A stretch of 64,000 bases of DNA from Imbricaverruca yamaguchii (Eukaryota > Arthropoda > Thecostraca > Neoverrucidae). Where the stretch lies: positions 1-64,000 of the forward strand of contig JAOTOL010001232.1 in NCBI GenBank assembly GCA_034440575.1. Direction: 5' to 3'. The notes beneath the pieces were generated by a model. That model was not told the DNA's origin. It worked only from the letters and a program-made list of their open reading frames with translations, and did not search any database. Below are positions 11,011 through 64,000 of the stretch, in pieces. Both the position numbers and the translations under genes were made by a program. The stretch's first letter is position 1. Each line of letters starts with the position of its first letter.

Positions 11011-11188
11011 GTTTGAAGCAAAACTAGTTTGTTGCCTCTCTTATACCCAAACGTTTTACCCGCTCATCGGTATTATTATGTACATTAGACTGTCCCACCG
11101 AACATCGAACGTTGATCCACATGCCTCTCCATGTTCCTTTTACCTTAAAAGCTCACCCCTGTAAGTTTTAGACACATCCGAACTCGAT

Positions 11189-11218
11189 AAACGGTGATTT
11201 TCAGGAAAATCGCCGTTT
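11189..11218. repeat. 30-bp near-perfect palindrome
   Basis: AAACGGTGATTTTC and GAAAATCGCCGTTT pair with one mismatch around a 2-nt centre. Confidence 0.7.
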
Positions 11219-13830
11219 GTCCTCGGGATTCACCAGTAGCAACCACCCTCGACGATCTGCAACAACAAATCACGTTTCTCCTCACCAAACAGCTGCCAAT
11301 ACACGCCATGTGTGATATGAACCTGGACCTGCTCCAGCCGTCAGCTGCGGGGGTGCGGAGGTACGTGACAATGCTGGAAGACCTGGGCGTCCAGCAGCTG
11401 ATCTCATCGCCGACCCGCACCACCGACACGTCGTCTACCCTCATAGATCACATTTTAACATCTCGACCAGAGTCAGTCTCTATAGAACCCTCGCGTGATC
11501 GCCTGTAACTTCAGCGATCACGACCTCGTCACATCTGACATCAGCGTCAAATTGACGCGCCCGAAACCACAAACCATCAAGGTCCGGTCCACCAGGCGTG
11601 TAAACAACGACGCTCTCTGATTAGACCTTCTCCAGGCCGATTGGAGCCAAGTATACAGCACAGACTGCAGCTGAGAAGTGGCGCGCCTGTCTCGAAGCGT
11701 GGCAGCCGATCATCAACCATCACATGCCTCTCCGAACAATCCGGATCAAACACCCCCCGGCTCCTTGGCTTCATCAAAATGAAGAGCTCAGAGAGCACAT
11801 GGAGAAGCGGGATCGCTGCCGAGAGCCCGAGACAAAGACAAGAATAACACGGTGAAACAACAGGCCTATAAGGACAGGAGAAATGCCGTAAAACGAGCGC
11901 AACACAACGCCTGCGCAGACTACTACGTCACGTCATACCGTCTCCAGAAAACGAAGACCTGGACCGACATCCGCCGATTTCTGCTTGCCGACAGGAAGCC
12001 CGAGCCCAGGATCGACCCACCCCACCTGAGCGACGCCGCCTGGGCTGACAAGCTAAATCGTCACTTTGTGACCGCGGGAGCTGACGTTGCTGCCAAGTTA
12101 TCGGAGGCTCCACAGGGAGTGCGGCTGCCCCCCAGACCACCTCAGGTGTACAGTAGCTCCTTCCGCGTACACACTTTGACGTTACCAGAATTGTCTTTGG
12201 CACTCGATCGAATGGGAAATACGCGCTCCAGTGGAAACGACGGAATAACACTTCATATGCTGAGAACGACGTTTGCAGTCATAGTGCCTCATTTACTGCA
12301 TGTGATGAACTATTCACTGCGTACTGGTGAAGTGCCGCCTCAGTGGAAAGAGGCCTGTGCTATTCCGTTGCACAAGAGGGGTGATCGTGACAACCCCGGA
12401 AACTTTAGGCCCATATCTTTGCTGAGTGTTGTTGCTAAACTGTGTGAGAAAATTGTAAACACGCAGCTTTCACTCTATCTCGACTCAAACCACATACTCT
12501 GTTCAAATCAATATGGGTTTCGTCCAGGCCACTCAACCGAAAGAGCAATGCTCGATACTGTGCAATTTCTGACCAAAAATATGGATCGTGGTCATGTGTC
12601 TACCCTGCTTGCTGCTGATACGTCCCGTGCGTTCGATAGCGTGGAGCATAGCCGCCTGTTAGAAAAGCTAGGCTGGTATGGGTTCGACGTTCACTGGTTT
12701 GAGGATTGGTTGCGAGGGAGGAGCCATAAAATTCAGGGGAGTACCGCTGATCCACACCCGGTGACGCACGGTATAGTACGGGGAAGCCAAATCGGGCCAA
12801 AATTTTATTTGATTTTCACTAACGACCTAGCATCACATCTAAAGTATGGGCACCTAGTAATTTTCGCTGATGATGCTCAATTTCTGGACTCTGGCGGCCC
12901 AGGCAACATGTCTGAGCTGAAGCAACGTGGAGAAAACACCTTGGATACAGCTCTGAACTGGTTCACACAAAATCGGCTAAAAATCAACCCTGGAAAGACT
13001 GAGCTCCTGGTTGTCAAATCTCAGGCCGGAAACGTGACACCTTGTCGATCAAATTTGGAGATGCTGAAATCAAGCCGTCACCGAACGCAAAAATCCTCGG
13101 TGTGTACGTCGATTCGACTCTGGCCTGGTATAGACAGGTGGTTCGGCGGTGTTATAGTGTTATAGTCGGCCTGTCAAAATTTCGACACAAATTACCCTCA
13201 GAAACGAAGAAACTCCTCATTCAGACAGTGGCTTTCCCCCACATCTACTACTGTATGACAGTTTGGGGAAGTTGCAACAAAACCCAGAGAGATAGGATTC
13301 AGAAGGCGATACATTTTGGTGCCCGTATAGTATCCGGCCTCGGCCGACGAGAGCACATCACCCCGACATTAGAGGCACTTGGATGGTTGAAATTTGATGC
13401 CATGTTGGAGGAGCGCGACGTAGTTATGATCCGGAAGCTAACGTCGTCTGGTGTCCCACCTACGCTGGCGTGCTCTATCAAGCGTCTTGCGGATGTGTCG
13501 TCCAGGAGCACTCGGTGCGCAGACACGGGGATGTTGGACCTCTCGCGAGTTCGCTCCGAACTCGCTAAGCGGAGCTACCCATTCAGAGCCGTAGCCGCGT
13601 GGAACGGCCGTTTGGAGGCGCGTTCGATCACGGGGTGATCGAACGGTCACGAGGTGATCAAGCGTAATTTATGTCTAGATGATTTTTAATTGACTCTTGT
13701 TTATTGACATGAGAAATAGGATTATGTATATAGTTTTACAGAAATGTATTGACGAGAGGGCTGAAAAGCCATATTATTATGGAGACCTCAATAAATCTGA
13801 CTATGAATATGACTATGAACTCATGTAGGG
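11194..13830 (+). mobile_element. Non-LTR retrotransposon (CR1/Jockey-like) with EN remnant, RT and 3' end
   Basis: An endonuclease C-terminal fragment (11194-11508) reads DMNLDLL, then LGVQQLISSPTRTTDTSSTL and IDHILTS, as in APE-type endonucleases of non-LTR elements. It is followed by a linker region in broken frames and by RT (11852-13080) and a C-terminal domain (13085-13638). An AATAAA at about 13790 and a short direct repeat of TGACTATGAA (13798-13820) mark the 3' end. It is related in layout to the - strand copy at 8.07-10.4 kb but is a separate, better preserved insertion on the other strand. Confidence 0.85.
11852..13638 (+). pseudogene. Non-LTR reverse transcriptase, frameshifted near 13.08 kb
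   Basis: The first 1.2 kb is a long open frame with RT motifs in order: SGNDGITLHMLRTTF, NFRPISLLSVVAKLCEKIV, QYGFRPGHSTERAM, AADTSRAFDSVEHSRLLEKL, and FADDAQ (catalytic Asp pair at about 12868-12873). The KINPGKTELLVV segment follows at about 12981-13016. The conserved G-PQGS loop is altered to GIVRGSQIGP. The frame is lost at about 13080 and regained in a neighbouring frame (13042-13638) that holds ILGVYVD, the FPHIYYCMTVWG block and the C-terminal AAWNGRLE. The product would reverse-transcribe element RNA. The frameshift and altered PQG loop argue for an inactive copy. Confidence 0.9.
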
Positions 13831-14240
13831 GTCCCGCAAGCTGGCCTCGTTCGTAGATCATTGCCACTCCACTGGTCGATGACGCCACGGTGGCATCATC
13901 GTTCACTGGCATGCAATGATTTCCGTTGCGCGCCTTGTCATATATGTTTGGCTCATGGTTGTAGCTGCCCCAGTGCGCTATACAGTCCATTTAAGTCCCT
14001 CTGGAATGTTTTCTTTACGGTTTATCTATCTTGTCATTTATTTACTTGGCAGACGGGACAAGGCGCTTCTATGCATCGAGCGATTAAAGTGGCCATCTTG
14101 AACGCGGAGGACCCCGATCATCAGACGGCACGAGATGAGGAATTTGTTTACCCATCTGCACAGCTCAAGATAACTAGAGACAACTAGGCACAGCTCACGC
14201 GCACGTGGACGGTAGCTTCCTGAGCACACCAGTCTAGTCG
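13830..14240. other. No gene recognised
   Basis: Interior of the inverted-repeat element between the nested retroelement and the coding-like fragment. Short open frames only. Confidence 0.4.
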
Positions 14241-14432
14241 TGGGAAGAAAACGACACGTACGAGGCGGGCAAGCGGCGCGTGTCACGGCTTGCGGTCGTC
14301 AACGACCACGCGGAACGAGCGATCGCCTTGAAGTTCAACAACGCCCTGACAACGACAGAAAAGCAGCGGCAGTTCCTGCTGAAAGCAGTGCATGGGAATA
14401 GAAAGCTGATCCAAAAGAAAACAAAAAAGTAA
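14241..14432 (+). pseudogene. Coding-like fragment, possible transposase C-terminus
   Basis: A 63-residue open stretch ends in TAA at 14430. It includes RRVSRLAVVNDHAERAIALK and later TTEKQRQFLLKAVHGNRKLI, with a basic KKTKK tail. An in-frame TAG at 14235 blocks extension upstream. The VVNDHAER helix reminds me of C-terminal pieces of arthropod transposon proteins, but I cannot name the family with certainty. Its place ~260 bp inside the right inverted repeat suggests it belongs to the 11078-14714 element. Confidence 0.45.
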
Positions 14433-14714
14433 ATGATGATCTGAGCGACAAGTGTGACACCTACATACACGTCGGTAAGTTGACGCTTTGTCTGAAGGAC
14501 CCGGTGTGTGAATCTTATTATTGCCGAGTGACCGCCGATCCCTGCCGCGCGATATGTACCAATTTCTGAAATATGTCAACTTGCGGGACCCCTATATCTT
14601 GAACAAACCGTCCAGTTCTTTCAGTGTGGTGGTTTCTTGCATACACGAATGCGGCAATAAATGTGGATCGAATAAAATATGGATATTGGTATGGTGGGAC
14701 AGCCTAATGTGCAT

Positions 14715-15535
14715 ATAAGCTTGATTTTGGTGCCACACTATGCCTAAATAATACATGAGTGGTAAGTTTTTTCTCGTGTGTTAGAACCCAAGCATAATTC
14801 CACAATGACGACGGTTTACTATTTTCAGATGATACCTCGAAGCAAACCATCTCTGCCTGTGGGGAAATCCACATGACACACTATTAGATGGTGTCAACGG
14901 GAACACTACCGATTTTCCCCACAACTAATAATTCGGTTGTTCTGGAGATGTGTTGGTGACCGCCCATGAAGACATCAACCTTCTATTCTGTCATGCTACT
15001 GTGCCATCTATTGTATCAGAATATTGCTCATTCCTTGCTGAACCTGCAATTCACTGCGAAATTCGACGCGTTTTTGTACTACGTGCAACGGTGCAACGTG
15101 TGCATCAACGATGTGCCGGTGTCTCAGAAAATGCTAAAGTTCAGGCAACAAAATACGAAAGGGTTTGCGATGCACCGGATTAAATAATGGTTCGGACTGA
15201 AAGAAATAATCGTGTAGTTAAAGCAATAACATGAGTTGTGTTGCTTTAACTACTTTTTATATCGGCTGACTTAGATATTCGCTTCAATAAATTGCTTCTG
15301 CCAGAGTGGATGGTCTCACTGCTGAGTGCTTTGACGGAGTGAAGCTTCATCCGATATGCACAATATAGGGGGATAAAGCAGGTACATGATAGACGATGCT
15401 GAACAGTAGTCCACCAGCAGTCTGTACCACGCCAGGAGTCAAGGTCTGTACTAATCTGTACTAGGTCTACAATCTGCAATACCGCACTAACGAATCCTAA
15501 GACTAAATTGGTATAGCTGTTGACAAACTTGGAAC
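14715..15535. other. Intergenic, no confident gene
   Basis: A 73-codon open frame at 14966-15187 is present but shows no family I recognise. The rest is AT-rich. Confidence 0.4.
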
Positions 15536-15537
15536 CG

Positions 15538-15824
<287 letters not shown>

Positions 15825-16129
15825 TCTAGCAGTGTTTTATTCTAGCAGCCCTGTGGTGCTGGGATTTTACATCTGAAATAGCACACAAGGGGTGCTAATC
15901 TTTTGTTTACAGTGTAGAGGCCAGGGGGAGATTCTTCTGGAGGAGAAAGCATGAAAACATTGGTTGGTTTGGGTATGTAGGTGTTTATCCACATATTACT
16001 TATTTATACCCTGGTATGGCTCAGTTCTCAGCAAAAAAGAAAACATTGCTATTACCTTTTGCGTGAATGATGCACCATGACAAGGATAAACAAGCCATCA
16101 ATATCAAATCATGTTTCTCATTCCCGAAC

Positions 16130-17400
16130 CATACTAAGAGCCTAAAAACAAAAGGAAGCCTGAACACAATGGAGCCCCCCTTTCGGGCAACAGGAGGCCC
16201 CTTCAACTTGCCCCCCCCCCCTGGAAGAGTTTGGTGGCGACGCCACTGGGCATCAGTCAATTACTTGCAAAAAAGGTACGTGTTTATGCTTGGTCGTTGT
16301 CATGCTGCTCAGGCTCAGAAAACATTGCACCAGGAACCCGAAAATTCACGCTGGTGCCTAATCATTGAACCAAACCAAAAAAGGCAACCGGGGATCCGGA
16401 AAGTTTAGCAGGTGCCCTGAAAAAGAATTCCGCACTCGGAAAATCGCTTTCGACTCCCAGTCCTAACTCGAGCGACCTTCAAAATGTCCGGATCAGAAAG
16501 AATCGCGCCGGGTCTGAGAAAGATCACACCGGAGACCCGAAAATGACGTGCCATAAAGCGTACCCTCGTTGGCCAAACATTTCCATCGGGGATCCCAAAT
16601 AAACACAGCCGGGGCCAGAAAATGAATGGCAACGGCACGTGAGTATAAAATCAACCAAGCACAATTCAATCAACCAAGCACAACGCAATTAGGCAGAGGA
16701 TACGAAAAATATATCTTAAGACAATCGTTCCGGAGCGCTAAAATCACGCCAGACTACCACAAATTACGAATGGGTCAGAATATGTTGTGCATGGGTTCAA
16801 AAAGTGCCGGAACCCGGAAAAGTAACCCGAGTTCAGAACAATTCAGGAGAATCTCATACCAAAATCACGTCGAGCCAAGAAAATTGTGGTTGGAGTTCCA
16901 TTTTTTCCGTAGGGTCTCTAAGTACGCACAGCGATGCCTTACCACCGGAGGACCGAAACCGTACCACGACCCTCGAAAAGCACCAGATCACGGAAAATTC
17001 CACAGGGCTCTAAAACATTTATCCGGACCATAAATAAACACCATGAGAGCCATACAAAAAACTGGAGGCCCTAAAAGACGCAGGGTCCCTCAAAACACAC
17101 CGTGGTCACAGAGACACACGATGCCTAAAAATAGGCCGGGTCCCGGGAAAGGTGATACAAAAATTGCGCCGGGGCTGTACATCGCCACATCGATGCCTTG
17201 TAAAACACGCTGGTCCCTCAAAAAGACCACCAGTCCACAAATTAAATAGGCAAGTAAGCACGTCACCTGAAAAGCGCGTTGCGGTACTACACAAGTACGC
17301 CCCGATGCACAGCGGTGCACGAAAAAAGAAACTGGTCTTAAAAACAGCCCCAAACTACCGCGCATCTCGGTTCGGTACTCCATCTGAGAGCATGTTTAAG
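16130..17400 (-). repeat. Degenerate array with an A-tract every ~20 bp (copy 1)
   Basis: Repeated words of the type CCGGGGTCCCGAAAATCGCGC follow one another, with AAA/AAAA tracts about every 20 bp. Examples are 16481, 16498, 16519 and 16540. Read on the - strand it matches the arrays at 24.84-26.9 and 60.25-60.98 kb (T-tract then GGCCCCAGCGCGA). Units are diverged, so it is old. No gene is supported here. Confidence 0.75.
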
Positions 17401-18399
17401 CAAAAATATGAGGTAAATAAAAGTTCAGGGAGTCATCCGGGTTCCGTATCGACCAGAACATGTTACAAGAAGATTAATATTATCTACTTGAATTTATACA
17501 ATTTTCAAACCGAAGGCCGATGCGAAGTATTTCATGACATAAAGTAGGACAGCACAATCATATGACACTTTTGTCTCTTCACTTGTGATACCCGTTTGCA
17601 TCGAAGACAGAACTGGGTATATTTACCGCTGGGACAGTGGTGGGCGCACTCCTGATCACTTGTTATAAAGTGTTTTTTAAATGTCAAAATGGGTTTATTT
17701 ATTTTTGAAATCGAATGTAGCTGTGCGAAAGTTTAACCAAGTCAGGTCTTTACAGGCTGCCAAGAGAGCGTCGACCACCAGTTTTCTGTGACTGTATTGT
17801 GTCCGACACTGTGCCTACAGCATTGGACTATCGTAGCCCCTTTTGCCAATGCTTATCCAGCACCACTGGATGAATCGATGTACCCAGAGCCTTTGGGCGC
17901 TATATGACGAATGATGTTGATGTACCCCAGAGCGCATATAGCTAGCTAACAAACCTAATAGCGCCTTATATCGAGTATTTAATTATAGCATGTTTTTGTT
18001 GTAATGTTATGTTCTAGAGATCAAAGGGAGGGTCCATTTATCCTGCTATAATGTAAGCAATACCCCTGCTGAGCGCTCGAATACATATCTGCATGCTTAA
18101 TTTTGTGAAAGAATGCTAATTACAGTCCCTGGTCCCACCACTCACACCTTACGAATTGTTATTGAGGATACCGAATGTGTTCTTTGTCCATCCGATAAAG
18201 GAGTATGAGCCACGTATGTCCAGTTTGTGAATCAGCGATAATTCGCTCATCCCGTTTAGCCTATACCATTATCCCAATGTCCCTAAGCGCTTCTTCCTTA
18301 GGAGCAAACTGGCGTGCTGCCAAATTCCAAGCATCGATGATGTCGACGGTCAATAGCAATGCGCATGCTCCAACAGGCGCCGCGCTCCCGTGCCGTCGT

Positions 18400-18400
<1 letters not shown>
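17400..18400. other. Upstream flank of MFSD6, no gene recognised
   Basis: AT-rich DNA with no family recognised. It becomes CpG-rich from about 18.36 kb. Confidence 0.4.
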
Positions 18401-62045
<43,645 letters not shown>

Positions 62046-64000
62046 GATTTGGATCGTCACATAGGTACGCAGCCACCATTGGCAAGTCGTGTCGTGGCGA
62101 TATTGACGGCGCGCAGGACGCTTCAACTCCGTTGTCACCTATGTCTGTTTCTTCGTGAAGTTGTGGATGGTACAGCAGTTCAGGGGAGGGGACAATGGGG
62201 TTCAGCTGAAGCACTGTTCAAATGCATGTTAACGATCCTTATGATTTTGCATCTCTGACATATTTAGGATGTGATGTCAGGAAAATGTGGTTCTCCAGAA
62301 AAGACTCCTCCATGTGCATGCCACGGTAGCTTGGAGATTATCGTGGTTATACAGGGCAACAATGTGAGCAAAGTAAGTAAAAAAGTAAGAGGGCGGACAA
62401 CAGTGAAGTATTATTTTTACGTTCACAGGATGGTAAAATTTCCACCACCTCACAGATCATGAATCAATGTTTGTTCCCCTTCCCCCAACATGTGTTCTTC
62501 GCTAGATAAAGGAGAGATATAGTAAATGGCATAACTTGGCTCTCTTTTTGAACTGTCAGAATTTATACGAGTATTGCTGGCCATCTTTGGTTTTTGGTCA
62601 TCAGGTGAAGTCAAATAGACCAAGGTATGTTCAGGTATGTCAGTCACCCAGTCGTCGCCGTGGTTTTTAGATCCTGGTCGTGAAACAAAGGTGATGGTGT
62701 GCTTCGATGTCAATGGAGTACAAACTGAGCACATTATACCACAAAGCCACTGGCCAAGGTCAAGGCCATCCTTCAAGTCAATACTAAATATGAGGAAACA
62801 TTTAATTTGTTGTTAAACGTAGCAAGTTTTCAAACAGTTTGTGCTAAGAGAAAGGTAATGGATGACTCCAGCGCAGAGGTAGTGTAGTCATTTCGTAAAT
62901 TTGGTAGAGGTCCTATTCTTGGAGCATAAAGTCATCAAGTCATAAGTATTCAAGCTTAATGAGAGCTAGCTAGGTATGCTAGGTAGCTAGGTACGGAAAG
63001 CCCACCTGTATTAACTATCGGTAAGCCGGTTGGGGGGGGGGGAGGGCTCTCGAGAGCCCCTCCCCTGAGGGCTTTCCGTGATGGTAGCCGAATTAATAGA
63101 TGCGAAGACTCAAAGTTTCAATAGCTTCTCATACACCTGTGCTGCGTATGTTGTGAAGTTTTAGGTCTATGTCACCAAAGACCTAATGACATTCAAGACC
63201 TGGCATGAGTCAAAGTGAATGATTTTCCAAAATGTTCCAAGTGGCGCCACTCGGAGTATCTGCAGCATATAAGTACCAAACGCAGAACATGCCCTTTCAT
63301 CGAGGCAGACAACCTCCTATCGGACAAAAAATTGAATGACGACCAAGGTTCCTGACCTGAATTCACGTGAATTTCCTCGTTTTTTTTCTCTAGCATGTTA
63401 AGTGAGAAAAAAACAATCTGGGGCAACTTGTGCGCCGAGGATACCAAGTAGCATAGATGCATTTAAAATGCAATGTAGATCAGTTCTTTCGGTCGAATAG
63501 TCTTATGCATCAACTATAAGGTGTGCACTAGGGAGTGGTAATTAGGGTGGCTGTAGTGAAATTGATGATAGTGGGCCTTAGATCATGCTTATACCTGGGG
63601 AATTATACTAGTAACAGGTGTGCATGGCAGTGGATTCAGTACCCTTCTTTGGGCATGTGATGCTGATGAGACTGGCGATCGTAATGTGGTGGGAAGATAT
63701 TTTCTTTCGAGCTTAGGATATATTATTGTACAGTATTGATTAAGGCGCTTCAGATATTCTCTCTGTTCTTAAAGCGCCCTCATTTCATTCACACACTTCA
63801 TTCCCAGCACCTCGCCGGCCCGGCAGGGAAATCCGCCTTCGCCGGGGTGGGGAGTGAGACCGGCTCTTGAAAACCTGTAACTTCTACGATCTATGTCTGC
63901 CAGGAAAAATGCAAAAGTTTGAAAGCTCTGGCCATTAAGAGCCCGGAGCACACCTTATATTTGTATTTTGATCGAAAATGATCTCACCAGAGGTCATATC
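62046..64000 (+). other. Presumed 3' UTR and downstream flank of MFSD6
   Basis: No further gene is recognised. I see no canonical AATAAA close to the stop. GATAAA at about 62505 is a weak alternative, so the transcript end is unknown. A palindromic block lies at 62990-63080. 63.77-63.85 kb has GCGCCCTC and AAATCCGCC words like a family B end. Confidence 0.4.
62992..63080. repeat. Nested inverted repeat / strong stem-loop
   Basis: The inner palindrome GGAGGGCTCTCGAGAGCCCC is centred at 63050/63051. An outer pair, CGGAAAGCCC (about 62995) and GGGCTTTCCG (63069-63078), encloses it. A run of G precedes the inner arm. It could be a very short inverted-repeat element or an RNA hairpin in the 3' UTR. 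Confidence 0.7.

Larger units (their letters stand above)
11078..14714. mobile_element. DNA transposon with 22-bp terminal inverted repeats, carrying a nested retroelement
   Basis: Positions 11078-11099 and the reverse complement of 14693-14714 match at 20 of 22 positions (core ACATTAGRCTGTCCCACC). The ends fit a cut-and-paste element of 3.64 kb. About 2.6 kb of that is a + strand non-LTR element (11.2-13.8 kb) that must have landed inside, leaving roughly 1 kb of the host element. A coding-like fragment at 14241-14432 near the right end is a candidate remnant of its transposase. I could not define target-site duplications. Superfamily unknown. Confidence 0.6.

Noticed and set aside
11852..13165. 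Intact host gene of 437 codons
   Set aside because: It is the reverse transcriptase of a non-LTR element, frameshifted at about 13.08 kb.

Overview
The window is eukaryotic genomic DNA, most likely from an arthropod (crustacean or chelicerate rather than a fly). The reasons are a gene with short exons and multi-kilobase introns, very long microsatellites, dense minisatellites, several decayed transposon families (Ty3-like LTR, CR1/Jockey-like non-LTR, Penelope-like, DDE transposase, a tRNA-derived SINE, TTAA-bounded non-autonomous elements) and scattered TTAGG-like words. The species cannot be named from the sequence alone. No bacterial-type operon, CRISPR array, rRNA or functional tRNA gene was found.

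One host gene dominates. An orthologue of MFSD6 (major facilitator superfamily domain-containing protein 6) runs on the + strand from the ATG at 18688 to the TAA at 62045. I could chain eleven coding exons with matching phases and GT/AG sites: 18688-19103, 29278-29416, 41769-42194, 43918-44085, 47078-47233, 48299-48412, 49976-50072, 57802-57960, 58884-59014, 61684-61831 and 61912-62045. Together they give 2088 nt and 695 residues with twelve predicted membrane helices. It is the only gene I regard as intact.

1-18.4 kb (upstream) is a transposon graveyard. It holds a GC-rich, frameshifted gag-pol remnant on the - strand (7-3023), a head-to-head pair of GTACGTA arrays (3.9-4.65 kb) and a ~300-bp satellite in both orientations (6.7-8.0 and 10.4-11.0 kb). 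That satellite is split by a - strand non-LTR retroelement (8.07-10.4 kb). A second, + strand non-LTR element (11.2-13.8 kb) sits inside a terminal-inverted-repeat element (11078-14714). A CA/CT compound microsatellite (15.5-15.8 kb) and the first of three arrays with an A/T tract every ~20 bp (16.1-17.4 kb) follow.

18.4-62.0 kb is the MFSD6 locus. Introns 1 and 2 (10.2 and 12.4 kb) carry two related families of TTAA-bounded elements of ~0.84 and ~0.97 kb. Many copies contain directly repeated AGGTCA half-sites. The introns also hold a second ~20-bp-period array, several minisatellites and a 1-kb CT/TA/CT block. Introns 3-10 carry a SINE, a Penelope-like fragment, a TG block, a (TCTGCC)n block and more minisatellites.

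The most unusual feature is that tandem repeats have captured splice sites of this gene. The acceptor and 5' part of exon 8 are present four times with a 98-bp period. The acceptor and 5' part of exon 10 are present five times with a 90-bp period. In each case only the last copy continues into the full exon. Repeats also abut the donor of exon 5, the acceptor of exon 7 and the donor of exon 8. 62.0-64.0 kb holds the presumed 3' UTR and flank, with a strong palindrome near 63.05 kb.
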